Numbered from the stretch's first letter, positions 1-10,920 are shown. The stretch is DNA of 44,006 nucleotides from Gemmatimonadota bacterium (GCA_016207445.1 JACQPS010000270.1:1-44006), one strand, 5' to 3'. Program-made: numbers and translations. Notes: generated by a model from the sequence alone, not told the origin.

Positions 1-1
1 G

Positions 2-70
2 TTCGGGATCGCGATCGCCGGCGCGATCCTACTGCTGCTCGTCTACCGCATCCTGCTCTGGCGGCGATAA
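2..70 (+). CDS. C-terminal end of a small membrane protein (partial)
   Basis: The window opens inside a reading frame that ends with TAA at 68-70. The 22 visible residues are one hydrophobic segment (FGIAIAGAILLLLVYRIL) followed by a short basic end (LWRR), so the protein ends in a membrane helix with a probably cytoplasmic positive tail. The pattern resembles the last helix of GlsB/YeaQ/YmgE transglycosylase-associated proteins, but 22 residues are too few to assign a family. The heptad repeat starts directly after its stop codon. Confidence 0.55.
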   Translation, partial: FGIAIAGAILLLLVYRILLWRR

Positions 71-147
71 AGTTAACAGTTGACAGTTAACAGTTGACAG
101 TTTGCGATGCCATCGCGTGTGCGAGCTGTAAACCGTCAACTGTAAAA
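71..147. repeat. Heptad inverted array, copy 1
   Basis: Directly after the TAA of the preceding gene come about five 7-nt units of the form AGTTAAC/AGTTGAC. A non-repeated core of about 20 nt (around 110-126) follows, and then complementary units TGTAAAC, CGTCAAC, TGTAAAA. The arms are imperfect inverted repeats, so a transcript through the region could fold into a hairpin. It separates the end of a plus-strand gene from the end of a minus-strand gene (convergent). The same family recurs at 946, 14231, 35115 and 39188. Confidence 0.85.
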
Positions 148-166
148 TTTGGCTTTCGACTGACCC

Positions 167-940
167 TCACCCCGACTCCAGCAACAGCCTCACCTCGTTC
201 GCGAGCGCCGCGTTGGTCGCGATGCCGTGGCCGCCGCGGTGCGTGCGGTGTCCGTCCCAATCGGTAAAGACGCCGCCGGCCTCCTCGATCACGGGGAGGA
301 GGGGCGCCGCGTCCCACGGCGCCAGGACGGGATCGACCATGACCTCGGCGCGGCCGGTGGCGACGAGCGCGTAGCCGTAGCAGTCTCCCCACGTGCGGAG
401 GAAGCGCGCAGCGGTGCGCAGCCGGTCCCAGCCGGCGCCGTGGCCGTGGGTCTCCACGCTCTCGGCGTCGGTGGTCAGCACGACGGCGTCCTCCAGTCGA
501 GTGACGTCGGACACGAGCGCACGGCGCCCGTTCCACCAGCAGCCGAGGCCGCGGGCCGCGTACACGGTCTCATCCAGCGCGGGGAAGTGCAGCACGCCGA
601 GCATGGCCTCCTCGCGCTCTTCCAGCGCGACCAGCACGCCGTAGAAGGGGACGCCGCGCAGGAACGAGCGCGTGCCGTCGATCGGGTCCAGGAGCCAGCG
701 ACGCCCCGCATCGGGTCGGGCGGCGCCATACTCCTCGCCCAGAATACCGTCGTGGGGAAAGCGGGTCGCGATCAGGTCGCGCGCGAGCCGCTCCGCTTCG
801 CGATCGGCGACGGTGACGGGCGACTCGTCCGGCTTCGTCTCGGCCGCGATGCCGGTCTGGTAGTGCGCGAGCGTGACGCGGCCGGCGCGCCACGCCACCT
901 CGACGGCGAACTCCAGAAGCTGCGAGAGGGACTCGCTCAT
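167..940 (-). CDS. hisN: Inositol-monophosphatase family phosphatase, probable histidinol-phosphatase
   Basis: A 257-residue Mg-dependent phosphatase of the IMPase superfamily. The three metal-site motifs are present in order: GEEYG near residue 70, DPIDGT near residue 88 and WDAAP near residue 210. The DPIDGTRSF form with a long WDAAPLLPVIEEAGG ending is typical of HisN-type histidinol-phosphate phosphatases (last phosphatase step of histidine synthesis), but closely related enzymes act on inositol phosphate, so the substrate is inferred. The protein is soluble, with no signal peptide. No strong ribosome binding site precedes the ATG at 940. It may be co-directional with the transporter upstream (986-2224), separated by a repeat. 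No other histidine genes are nearby. Confidence 0.85.
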   Translation of the reverse strand: MSESLSQLLEFAVEVAWRAGRVTLAHYQTGIAAETKPDESPVTVADREAERLARDLIATRFPHDGILGEEYGAARPDAGRRWLLDPIDGTRSFLRGVPFYGVLVALEEREEAMLGVLHFPALDETVYAARGLGCWWNGRRALVSDVTRLEDAVVLTTDAESVETHGHGAGWDRLRTAARFLRTWGDCYGYALVATGRAEVMVDPVLAPWDAAPLLPVIEEAGGVFTDWDGHRTHRGGHGIATNAALANEVRLLLESG

Positions 941-945
941 TCTAG

Positions 946-997
946 TTCAAAGTTGAAAGTTGAAGGTACTTTCGACTTTCGACTTTCAACTTTTGAC
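946..997. repeat. Heptad inverted array, AAAGTTG variant
   Basis: Units AAGTTGA run up to a GGTAC centre and then TTTCGAC, TTTCGAC, TTTCAAC, TTTTGAC units run out, all in 7-nt steps, giving a compact hairpin. This is a sequence variant of the AGTTGAC heptad family. The stop codon of the minus-strand transporter gene (TGA at 988-986) and its last codons lie inside the right arm, so the repeat supplies the end of that reading frame. The array sits 6 nt upstream of the phosphatase start codon and could affect read-through between the two genes. Confidence 0.8.
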
Positions 998-2224
998 CCC
1001 CACCCGCGCCAGTACCGTCGCCGCCGTCAGTTGCCCACTGACGTTGGCGGTGGTCCGGAACATGTCGGGGACGACGTCGACACCCAGGAGCAGTCCGGCG
1101 CCCTCCACCGGCACGCCCGCCGCGAGCAGCGCGGGCACCATCACGAGAATCGAGCCGCCGGGGATGCCGGGCACGCCGAACGAGACGACCACCGCGGTCG
1201 CGGCCGCGCCCACGAGCTCGGGCGCGGCGAGCGTGACGCCGTAGAGCCGGGCGCTGAACAGCACGCCCGTCATGATGCCGATTGCGCTGCCGATGCGGAA
1301 GAGCGACACGGTGATGGGCAGGAATACACCCGAGACCTCGCGCGGCAGCGCCAGCCGCTCCTCGGCTGCCTGGATCATGACCGGAAGCGAGGCCAGCGAC
1401 GAGCGCGAGCTCATGGCGACCGCCTGCGCCGGTGCGGCTGCACGCGCGAAGCGGCGCAGCGACACGCGCCCGCCCACGACGGCGACCGGGTAGAGCCCCG
1501 CAGTCGCGACGGTGCACAGCGCGCTCACGAGCGCGATGTAGTACAGGATCGCGCCCGCGGCACCGGCACCGAAACGGGTGGCGAGCGGCAGCGCCAGCGC
1601 GAACACGCCCACGGGCGCGGCGGCGAGCACCCAGCGCACGAGGGTGAAGAACGCGTCGGCCACGCCCTGGATCGCGCGCAGCACCGGCTCGCGTCGCGCT
1701 TCCGGTACACGCATCAGCGCGAGCCCGAACGCGAGCGAGGCGACGATCAGCGGCAGGATCGCACCGTCGGCCGCAGCCTTCACCGGGTTCGCCGGGACGA
1801 GCCCCACCAGCCAGTCGCGCAGCGTCGGCAGCTGGCGCGCGCCCTCGACGGCCGTGCGCTGCGCGTCGGCCGCGCTGGCGCGCAGCGCGGCCGCGGCCTC
1901 GGGGTCGACCGGCAGCCAGGCCAGGACGGGCGGCGCGATCAGCGTCGCGAGCAGCGCGCCTGCCGCCGTCAGCGCGAGGAAGAGCACGACGGCCGCGCCG
2001 CCCACGCGGCCGAGCCGACGCCCCCGCGCCGAGGCGACGCCCGCCACCAGCGTGGCCACGACCAGCGGGATGACGGTCATGCGGATGGCATTCACCCAGA
2101 GCGTGCCGAACGGCTCGATCCAGGAGACGGCGCGCAACAGCGTGGGGTGGTCCGCCGCCGCGACGAGTGCTCCCAGGAGGAATCCGGCGCCGAGGCCGAC
2201 GAGCACGCGCGCGGCGAGTCCCAT
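986..2224 (-). CDS. DAACS-family dicarboxylate/amino acid:cation symporter-like transporter
   Basis: About 412 residues with eight or so hydrophobic segments and the two half-membrane hairpin regions of the DAACS (GltP/DctA) family: a serine-rich SSRSSLASLP segment (HP1) and VPGIPGGSI (HP2). A VVPDMFRTTANVSG segment matches the D-x-x-R-T-x-x-N-V-x-G signature of helix 8. The family would import acidic amino acids or C4 dicarboxylates with Na+ or H+. The helix-7 motif that is NMDGT in characterised members reads FRIGSA here, so the usual Na+ ligands are lost and cation coupling is probably altered. I chose ATG 2224 because the 46 residues upstream in this frame are Arg/Ala/Ser-rich with no transporter character. 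The reading frame ends inside a heptad repeat. Confidence 0.82.
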   Translation of the reverse strand: MGLAARVLVGLGAGFLLGALVAAADHPTLLRAVSWIEPFGTLWVNAIRMTVIPLVVATLVAGVASARGRRLGRVGGAAVVLFLALTAAGALLATLIAPPVLAWLPVDPEAAAALRASAADAQRTAVEGARQLPTLRDWLVGLVPANPVKAAADGAILPLIVASLAFGLALMRVPEARREPVLRAIQGVADAFFTLVRWVLAAAPVGVFALALPLATRFGAGAAGAILYYIALVSALCTVATAGLYPVAVVGGRVSLRRFARAAAPAQAVAMSSRSSLASLPVMIQAAEERLALPREVSGVFLPITVSLFRIGSAIGIMTGVLFSARLYGVTLAAPELVGAAATAVVVSFGVPGIPGGSILVMVPALLAAGVPVEGAGLLLGVDVVPDMFRTTANVSGQLTAATVLARVGVKS

Positions 2225-2338
2225 GCCGCGCTCAGCGCGAAGGCACGGGCGCGGACGCGGGAACGCGCTGGGACTGCCTCGGCGCGCTGCGCATGCGGCT
2301 CGGGAAGTGGAAGGAAGGAAAGCGCGGCCTGAAAGAAG

Positions 2339-2376
2339 GGCCGCGGCCCGGGCAAGCTTCACCCGCGGCCGCGGTT
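2339..2376 (-). terminator. GC-rich hairpin, possible terminator after the 40-residue ORF
   Basis: CCGCGGCCCGGG at 2341-2352 faces CCCGCGGCCGCGG at 2362-2374 across a 9-nt loop. Read on the minus strand the stem is followed by CCCTTCTTTC, a weak pyrimidine tract. It lies downstream of the small membrane-protein gene (2411-2533) and upstream of the transporter (2224), the right place for a terminator or attenuator, but the tail is not a clean U-run. Confidence 0.4.
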
Positions 2377-2410
2377 TGGCAAGAGCTGCTACTGCGGGGT
2401 GGTGGGTGGG

Positions 2411-2533
2411 TTACGCAAGCACCTGCGCGACCTGGGACAGCAGGGTCGCGATCACTGCCAGATACAGGAAGCCGACGCCGACCACCTCGGCGATCACGGC
2501 CACCTTCTCGTTCACCGTCGCACGCACGCTCAT
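2411..2533 (-). CDS. 40-residue single-span membrane protein (small ORF)
   Basis: ATG at 2533-2531 to TAA at 2413-2411 encodes 40 residues. A short polar start (MSVRATVNEK) is followed by one continuous hydrophobic helix (VAVIAEVVGVGFLYLAVIATLL) and a short tail (SQVAQVLA). A good ribosome binding site, GAGGAAA, lies 5 nt upstream of the ATG, which is the main argument that it is real. The helix has small residues spaced as in packing helices. It resembles no family I can name; small proteins of this shape are often subunits or regulators of larger membrane complexes. It stands alone between uvrA (divergent) and the DAACS transporter (same strand, about 190 nt downstream). Confidence 0.6.
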   Translation of the reverse strand: MSVRATVNEKVAVIAEVVGVGFLYLAVIATLLSQVAQVLA

Positions 2534-2939
2534 GGCTTTTCCTCACGCTTTGCGGCCGGGGCCGCGGAAAACGGTTCGTTCGCGACTGCCGTCTGCTGCT
2601 GCACCCCTTACGGAGTGGGGGGTGGAAGAGTTTCAACCTCGGCGCGACCATCACGGCGAGCCCGACGCCAGGCGCGCCTGTCACATGGACGGTGCCGCCG
2701 GCTCCTGCCGTCGGCCCTGCTGGGCAGGACGGCGCGGGCGGCGGGCCTTTCATCGCCGTCAGCGCCCGTCACACCGATCGCCTTCTACCGATTGGACAGC
2801 CGTGGCGGGCCGGAGGGTTGCACGGCGCCCGGCTTTTCCCCGGCGGCCGCGCGCGCCAGATTGCCCGCGTGGCGGCCGACCCCGGGACGGGCAGCGGGGT
2901 ACAGGCAGTGTAGCTTCCAGCCCAGCAACGACTTCGCGA
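2534..2939. other. 406-bp intergenic region upstream of uvrA
   Basis: No supported gene. It must hold the divergent promoters of uvrA and the 40-residue ORF, but I see no convincing -35/-10 pair for either. A small hairpin with ACCCC/GGGGT arms lies around 2601-2624. The plus-strand frame through 2640-2913 stays open but is Pro/Ala/Gly-rich with no domain. I see no SOS (LexA-like) box that I could defend. Confidence 0.5.
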
Positions 2940-5870
<2,931 letters not shown>

Positions 5871-5877
5871 CATGCGG

Positions 5878-5954
5878 TTTCACGCGGAGCCGCGGAGAGC
5901 ACCAAGAGAAATTTCCATTCGGTTCTCCGTCTCCTCTGCGTCTCCGCGTGAGAT
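5878..5954. repeat. Nonamer inverted array, copy 1
   Basis: The left arm TTTCACGCGGAG...CGCGGAG starts 8 nt after the uvrA stop. The right arm CTCC...CTCTGCGTCTCCGCGTGA is its imperfect reverse complement, with a core of about 30 nt between. Units approximate CGCRRAGNN in 9-nt steps. It lies just upstream of the promoter of the M16 operon, so it could terminate uvrA transcription. Related copies lie at 10768, 11455, 18516, 24572 and 30105. Confidence 0.8.
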
Positions 5955-5994
5955 TTAAGTCGTGTAGTTGCAGCACGCTGGTCATTCGCGCGGC

Positions 5995-6024
5995 TTGACG
6001 AACCCCCGCGTTCGCCGGTATTCT
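5995..6024 (+). promoter_or_regulatory. Sigma-70-type promoter for the M16 protease operon
   Basis: TTGACG (5995-6000), an 18-nt spacer and TATTCT (6019-6024). Transcription would start near 6031, about 35 nt before the ATG at 6066. Both hexamers are near consensus and stand out in this GC-rich sequence. Confidence 0.65.
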
Positions 6025-6065
6025 CAAGCGCCCGCCGAAGCTGGACCATTTTTCCGGAGCTTCCC

Positions 6066-7439
6066 ATGCGATACTGCCGGCACGGCGCCGTCGTCCTGAG
6101 CCTGCTCGCCCTGGCCGCGCCCGCAGCGGCGCAGGAGGCGCCGCCCATCGCCTACGAGACGTTCACGCTCGAGAACGGCCTCCGCTTCATCGTGCACGAA
6201 GACCACTCCACGCCCGTGGTGGCCGTGGACGTGTGGTACGACGTGGGCAGCGCGCACGAGCCGGCGGGCCGCACCGGCTTCGCGCACCTGTTCGAGCACA
6301 TGCTCTTCCAGGAGACGAAGAATCTGAAGAAAGGCGAGTTCGACCGTCTGGTCCGGAGCGCGGGCGGCACGCTGAACGGGACGACGAGCGAGGATCGGAC
6401 CGCCTACTTCGAGACGCTGCCGTCGAACCGGATCAACCTGGCGCTCTGGCTCGAGGCCGAGCGCATGGCGCAACTCGCCGTGACGCAGCAGAACTTCGAG
6501 CGGGAGCGCGAGGTGGTGAAGGAGGAGCGGCGGCTGCGCGTGGAGAACCAGCCGTATGGCGAGTCCTTCATGGTGCGGGATTCGGTGGCGAACGACTACC
6601 AGCCGTACAACCATCACCCGATCGGCAGCATGGCCGACCTGGACGCCGCCACGCCCGACGACGTGCACGCGTTCTATAAGCAGTTCTATGTGCCGAACAA
6701 CGCGACCATCGTCGTGGCGGGCGATGTCGACGTCCCGCAGGTGAAGGAGCTCGCCGGGCAGTACTTCGGCTGGATCCCGCGCGGGCTGGAGCGCGCGCCG
6801 CTCCCCGAGCCGCCGCCGGTGCCACGCCTGGACGGCGAGCGGCGCGTCACCGTCGAGGACAAGCTCGCCAACACCCCGCTCTTCCAGTCCGCGTACACGA
6901 TCCCGGGCCACGGCCACCCGGACACGTACGCGCTGCAGTTGCTCACGAGCATCTTCGGCGAGGGCGAATCCAGCCGGCTGCACCAGCGGTTGGTCAAGGA
7001 CGAGAAGGCGGCGCTGGGTATCTTCTCCGGCTCGAACAGCCGCATCGGACCCGGCCTCTTCTACCTGATCGCGCTGCCGAACCAGGGCGTCCCGATCGAG
7101 CGCATCGAGGCGCTGATCAATGACGAAGTCGAAAAGCTGATCCGGGAAGGCGTGCCCGAGCGGGAGCTGCGGAAGGCGAAGAACCAGCTCCGGGCAGGGA
7201 TGGTGATGGACCGACTGCGCGTGCAGTCCAAGGCGGAGGCGCTCCACCACTACCGGCTGCTGCACGGTGACGTCGCTCAGGTCAACACCGATCTGGACCG
7301 GTACACGGCGGTCACGCCCGCGCAGATCGTGGAGGCCGCCCGCAAGTATCTGGCGCCGGCGAACCGAACGGTGGTGATCGTGCTTCCAGCGCAAAAGGCC
7401 GCGGCGGCGGGGGCGACCCCGATGCCGGCGGGGAAGTGA
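6066..7439 (+). CDS. Secreted M16 zinc metallopeptidase, catalytic subunit
   Basis: 457 residues with a signal peptide (basic start, hydrophobic stretch, cleavage after AAAQ near residue 23), so it acts in the periplasm. It is a complete M16B protease: the inverted zinc motif HxxEH is HLFEH at residues 74-78, and the third zinc ligand Glu lies about 76 residues later in VVKEERR. A second, inactive-fold M16 half follows (residues about 230-440, with FGEGESSRLHQRL). It has a GGAGC-type ribosome binding site and a good promoter at 5995. The next gene, 10 nt downstream, encodes a non-catalytic M16 protein, so the two probably form a heterodimer like bacterial M16B pairs that degrade peptides in a closed chamber. 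Substrate unknown. Confidence 0.93.
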   Translation: MRYCRHGAVVLSLLALAAPAAAQEAPPIAYETFTLENGLRFIVHEDHSTPVVAVDVWYDVGSAHEPAGRTGFAHLFEHMLFQETKNLKKGEFDRLVRSAGGTLNGTTSEDRTAYFETLPSNRINLALWLEAERMAQLAVTQQNFEREREVVKEERRLRVENQPYGESFMVRDSVANDYQPYNHHPIGSMADLDAATPDDVHAFYKQFYVPNNATIVVAGDVDVPQVKELAGQYFGWIPRGLERAPLPEPPPVPRLDGERRVTVEDKLANTPLFQSAYTIPGHGHPDTYALQLLTSIFGEGESSRLHQRLVKDEKAALGIFSGSNSRIGPGLFYLIALPNQGVPIERIEALINDEVEKLIREGVPERELRKAKNQLRAGMVMDRLRVQSKAEALHHYRLLHGDVAQVNTDLDRYTAVTPAQIVEAARKYLAPANRTVVIVLPAQKAAAAGATPMPAGK

Positions 7440-7449
7440 GGAGACTCTC

Positions 7450-9738
7450 ATGAGACTGCGTACGATTGCGCCCCTGGTCCTCGCCGCGCTCGCGGCGTGT
7501 GGCGGACGTCAGCCGGTCGAGGAGCCGCCGCCGCCGCCGCTTCCGCCGCCCGCGGTGGAGGAGGCGAAGCTGCCGGCGGAACCGCCGGTCGCGCTCCCGC
7601 TTGAGGCGGTGGCGTTCCCGGCGTTTCACGAACGCACGCTCGCGAACGGTGCGCAGGTCATCATCGTGGAGAATCACGAGCAGCCGGTCGTCACGGTGGA
7701 CCTGCGGCTGCGCACCGGCAGCAGCGCGGATCCCAGGGACAAGCCGGGCGTGGCCGAGCTGACGACCGGAGTTCTGGACAAGGGCACGAAGACGCGCAGC
7801 TCGAAACAGATCGCCGAGACGATCGATTTCGTGGGCGGATCTCTGAGCGTCGGCTCGAGCGCGGACTGGAGCAGCGCGAGCGCGACCGTGCTCACCGCGT
7901 TTCTGGATACTGCGCTGGTTCTGCTGAGCGACGTCGTGCTGAACCCTGCGTTCCCGGATGATGAGCTCGAGAACTACCGCCAGCGCACGTTGACCGCCCT
8001 GCAGGTGCTGCTCAGCCAACCCGGCGCGCTGGCCGATCGGCGCTTCTTTCAGGAGGTCTACGGCGAGCACCCGTACGGAAGACAACCGACGCCCGAGTCC
8101 GTGAAGGCGATCAAGCGGTCCGACCTCGTCGCCTTCCATCAGCGGGCGTTCCGGCCCGGCAACGCGCTCTTCGTGATCGCCGGCGACGTGAACCCGGACG
8201 AGATCGTGGTGCGCCTGAACCAGCATTTCGGCGGCTGGCGGGCGGGCGCCGCGGCGCGACCGGTCATGACGGCGGCGAAGGAACGGGCGCAGCAGGAGGT
8301 AGTGTTCGTCCACAGGCCGGGCGCGGTGCAGGCGGTGATGCGCGTCGGTCACGTGGTCGAGCCCGCCACGAACCCGGACTGGGTCGCGCTCGATGTGGCG
8401 CTCCAGGTGCTGGGCGGCGGCTCCACCGGCTGGGTGAACCAGGTGCTGCGCGAGCAGAAGGGATACACCTACGGCGCCTCGGCCGCGGCGGACAAGCGGC
8501 TGGACCGCGGCCATTTCGTCGCGCGCACGGAAGTGCGTAACGAGAAAGCGGACAGCGCGCTGGCCGAGCTGCTCGCGCTGATCCGCAAGATGCGCGAGGA
8601 GCCCGTGCCCGCGGCCGACCTCGCGCTGGCCAAGGACTTCATGACCGGCTCCTTCCCCCTGCGCATCGAGACGCCGCAGCAGATCGCCGGCCAGGTCGCG
8701 AGCACGCGCCTGCTCGGTCTGCCCGCCGACTACCTCGAGAAGTACCGCGAGCGCGTGGCCGCCGTCACGGCGGAGGACGTGCAGCGCGTCGCGCGCACGC
8801 ACCTGCATCCGGACCAGGCCGTCATCGTCGTGGTCGGCGACGCGGCGCAGTTGCATGACAAGCTCTCGGCGGTGTTCGAGGGCAGCGCGCTGCGCGCGGC
8901 GACGCCGGCGCCCGCACCCGCGCCGGGCGCCGAGCCCGCGGCGGCGGTGCCTGCAGGCGCGGCGGCGGCCACGCCGGCGCCGGCAGGTGCAGCGGCGGCG
9001 CCGGGAGCTGCGCCCGCGGCGGCCGCGGCCGAGAAGCGCGTGCCGGTCAAGATCTCGCTCTACGATCCGGCAGGGAAGCCACTGGCGCTCAAGGACGTCG
9101 TCGCCAAGAAGGTGGTGATGAAGTTCGACGGCCGCTCGATTCAGCCGGGCGAGCGCACGTACGTGCTGAAGTTCCAGGGCAACCCGGTGGGCGAGTCGGT
9201 GGCGTCGATCACGCGCGAGCAGGTGGGCGGGAAGGACCTGATTCGCTCCGTCAGCAAGATCGGCGGCGTGATCGCGGTCGAGGCCGAGGTCGTGTTCGAG
9301 GCGCCGGACTTCACGCCCGTTTCGGCCCGCTTCAAGGGCGGCCGCATGGCCGAGGCCGAGTTCCACTACCAGGCCGGGCGCGCCGTCGGCGAGATCGCGG
9401 AGACGCAGGGCGAGAAGAAGCCGGTGGACCTGGCGCTCCCCGAAGGCGCGCTCTTCCCCGGCATGGACGAGTTCGCGCTCGCGGTCACGGACCTCGAGCG
9501 GCACCGCGAGTTCGAGCTGCCGGTGCTCGAGCCGACGGGCAGCGTGACGACCGTCGCGGTCAAGGTCGTGGGCGAGACCACGGTCGAAGTGCCCGCCGGC
9601 AAGTTCGAGGTGTACGAGGTCGAGATGTCGGGCCCGCAGAGCATGCGCGCCTACGTGCGCAAGGCGGCGCCGCACATTCTCGTGAAGCAGGAGCTGCTGG
9701 GCGCGCCCATCGTGATCGAGCTGAAGCAAGGGTCCTGA
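7450..9738 (+). CDS. Non-catalytic M16 lipoprotein fused to a C-terminal DUF3108-like domain
   Basis: 762 residues. The start has a lipoprotein signal (LAALAACGG, Cys near residue 17) and a Pro/Glu-rich linker. Two M16 folds follow (about 55-475), but the zinc motif position reads ELTTG instead of HxxEH, so it cannot bind zinc in the normal way. It keeps the REQKGYTYGA segment that in M16B partner subunits supplies substrate-contacting Arg/Tyr. An Ala/Pro-rich linker (about 478-528) leads to a beta-rich domain (about 530-762) that resembles DUF3108-type periplasmic domains; that family call is tentative. It lies 10 nt after the catalytic subunit gene. Tethering the non-catalytic partner to a membrane would anchor the whole protease. 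Confidence 0.88.
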   Translation: MRLRTIAPLVLAALAACGGRQPVEEPPPPPLPPPAVEEAKLPAEPPVALPLEAVAFPAFHERTLANGAQVIIVENHEQPVVTVDLRLRTGSSADPRDKPGVAELTTGVLDKGTKTRSSKQIAETIDFVGGSLSVGSSADWSSASATVLTAFLDTALVLLSDVVLNPAFPDDELENYRQRTLTALQVLLSQPGALADRRFFQEVYGEHPYGRQPTPESVKAIKRSDLVAFHQRAFRPGNALFVIAGDVNPDEIVVRLNQHFGGWRAGAAARPVMTAAKERAQQEVVFVHRPGAVQAVMRVGHVVEPATNPDWVALDVALQVLGGGSTGWVNQVLREQKGYTYGASAAADKRLDRGHFVARTEVRNEKADSALAELLALIRKMREEPVPAADLALAKDFMTGSFPLRIETPQQIAGQVASTRLLGLPADYLEKYRERVAAVTAEDVQRVARTHLHPDQAVIVVVGDAAQLHDKLSAVFEGSALRAATPAPAPAPGAEPAAAVPAGAAAATPAPAGAAAAPGAAPAAAAAEKRVPVKISLYDPAGKPLALKDVVAKKVVMKFDGRSIQPGERTYVLKFQGNPVGESVASITREQVGGKDLIRSVSKIGGVIAVEAEVVFEAPDFTPVSARFKGGRMAEAEFHYQAGRAVGEIAETQGEKKPVDLALPEGALFPGMDEFALAVTDLERHREFELPVLEPTGSVTTVAVKVVGETTVEVPAGKFEVYEVEMSGPQSMRAYVRKAAPHILVKQELLGAPIVIELKQGS

Positions 9739-9748
9739 GCCCGCAGGT

Positions 9749-10765
9749 ATGCCCCGGGTCTCCATCCTGCTCCCCTGCCGCAATGCAGAGGAGCACCTGC
9801 CCGAAGCCATCGCGTCCCTCGCGGCGCAGACGTTCCGCGACTTCGAGGTCGTGGCCGTGGATGACGGCTCCGCCGACGGCACGTTCGCGGAGCTGTTCAC
9901 GTGGGCGCAGCACGATGGACGCGTCCGGGTGCTGCGCACCGGTGCATCGGCACGGGGCGCCGGGCTGGTCCCCGCCCTGGCCACGGCGCTGTCGGGCGCG
10001 CGCGGCGAGCTGGTCGCCCGCATGGACGCGGACGACATCGCGGAGCCGGAGCGACTGGCCAAGCAGGTCGCACTGCTCGATCAGCGTCCGGGCATCGCTG
10101 CCTGCGGCACCGGCGTCCGCTACTTTCCGCGCGAGCACGTGCGCGGCGGCGCCCGGCGCTACGAGCGCTGGCTGAACGCGCTGGTCGAGCCGGACGAGAT
10201 CGCGCGCGACATCTTCGTCGAGTGCCCCATCGCGCACCCTACCCTCGTGGTGCGGCGCGCGGCGCTGCTCGCCGTGGGCGGATACCGCGACCTGGACTGG
10301 CCCGAAGACTACGACCTCATCCTGCGTCTCTGGGCGTCCGGTTACCGTCTGGCGAAGGTCCCCGACGTCCTGCACCACTGGCGCGACCGCAGCACGCGCG
10401 CCTCGCGCACCGATCGCCGCTACTCGCCCGCTGCGTTTCGCCGCTGCAAGGTGCACTTTCTCCGCCGCACGCTGCTGGCCGGCCGCGAGGGTGCCGTGGT
10501 CTGGGGCGCCGGCCCGGTCGGGAAGAGCTTCGCGCGCGAGCTCGCGCGGCAGGGGGTGACGTTACGCGCGTTCGTGGATCTGGACCGCCGCAAGATCGGC
10601 CAGACCATACACGGTGCGCCGGTGATCACCCCCGCCGAGATCGACCGGTTCCGGAGCGCGGTCGCGCTCGCCGCCGTGGGCTCGCCCGGCGCGCGCGAGC
10701 AGATCCGCGGCGAGCTTCGGCAGCGCGGTTGGAAGGAGCTGGAGGATTTCTGCGCCGTGGCATGA
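9749..10765 (+). CDS. Family 2 glycosyltransferase fused to a C-terminal Rossmann domain
   Basis: 338 residues. Residues 1-~235 are a GT-A glycosyltransferase 2 domain: VSILLPCRNAE start, VVAVDDGSADG nucleotide-binding loop, and the metal-binding DADD at about 93-96. Residues 244-338 form a separate NAD-binding-like module with GAGPVGK (253-259) and an acidic residue at the end of the second strand (FVDLD), of the kind appended to some sugar-modifying enzymes (PglD-N-like). A 10-nt gap after the M16 partner suggests co-transcription. No membrane span, so it acts in the cytoplasm, transferring a sugar to an unknown acceptor. Whether the Rossmann part senses a nucleotide or acts as a scaffold is unknown. 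Confidence 0.85.
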   Translation: MPRVSILLPCRNAEEHLPEAIASLAAQTFRDFEVVAVDDGSADGTFAELFTWAQHDGRVRVLRTGASARGAGLVPALATALSGARGELVARMDADDIAEPERLAKQVALLDQRPGIAACGTGVRYFPREHVRGGARRYERWLNALVEPDEIARDIFVECPIAHPTLVVRRAALLAVGGYRDLDWPEDYDLILRLWASGYRLAKVPDVLHHWRDRSTRASRTDRRYSPAAFRRCKVHFLRRTLLAGREGAVVWGAGPVGKSFARELARQGVTLRAFVDLDRRKIGQTIHGAPVITPAEIDRFRSAVALAAVGSPGAREQIRGELRQRGWKELEDFCAVA

Positions 10766-10767
10766 TG

Positions 10768-10920
10768 TTCACCGCGGAGGCCGCGGAGAGCGCGGAGATC
10801 GCCATCGCGGAGAACCGAGCGGTACCGGGAGCCCAACTTCGAAAATTGACGTTTTGAATTTCGTTGCGTCTGCGGATTGGCGACAAAGGTCTCCGCGGTC
10901 TTTGCGTGCTCTGCGGTGAA
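10768..10920. repeat. Nonamer inverted array, long form A
   Basis: It starts 3 nt after the glycosyltransferase stop with TTCACCGCGGAGG and further CGCGGAG units in 9-nt steps, and ends with the complement (CTCCGCGGTC, TTTGCGTGC, TCTGCGGTGAA). The core, about 10832-10872, contains ACTTCGAAAATTGACGTTTT. The reverse complement of the array at 24572-24728 aligns along its entire length, core included, so these two are copies of one element in opposite orientation. It ends 22 nt before the dinB-family start codon. Confidence 0.85.

Noticed and set aside
71..147. Heptad arrays as CRISPR or as promoters
   Set aside because: Units are 7 nt and contiguous, with no unique spacers of constant size, so not CRISPR. 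Although AGTTGACA contains a perfect TTGACA -35 hexamer, I found no -10 box at 16-18 nt in the arrays inspected, so a promoter role is not supported.
2640..2913. Open plus-strand frame before uvrA (FNLGATITASPTPG...)
   Set aside because: It briefly looks like a beta-domain but soon becomes Arg/Pro-rich, and it has no start with a ribosome site; probably chance openness in GC-rich DNA.
1578..2939. N-terminal extension of UvrA to 1578
   Set aside because: The added 450 residues are low complexity, overlap the transporter gene on the other strand, and precede the conserved UvrA N-terminus that begins at GTG 2940.
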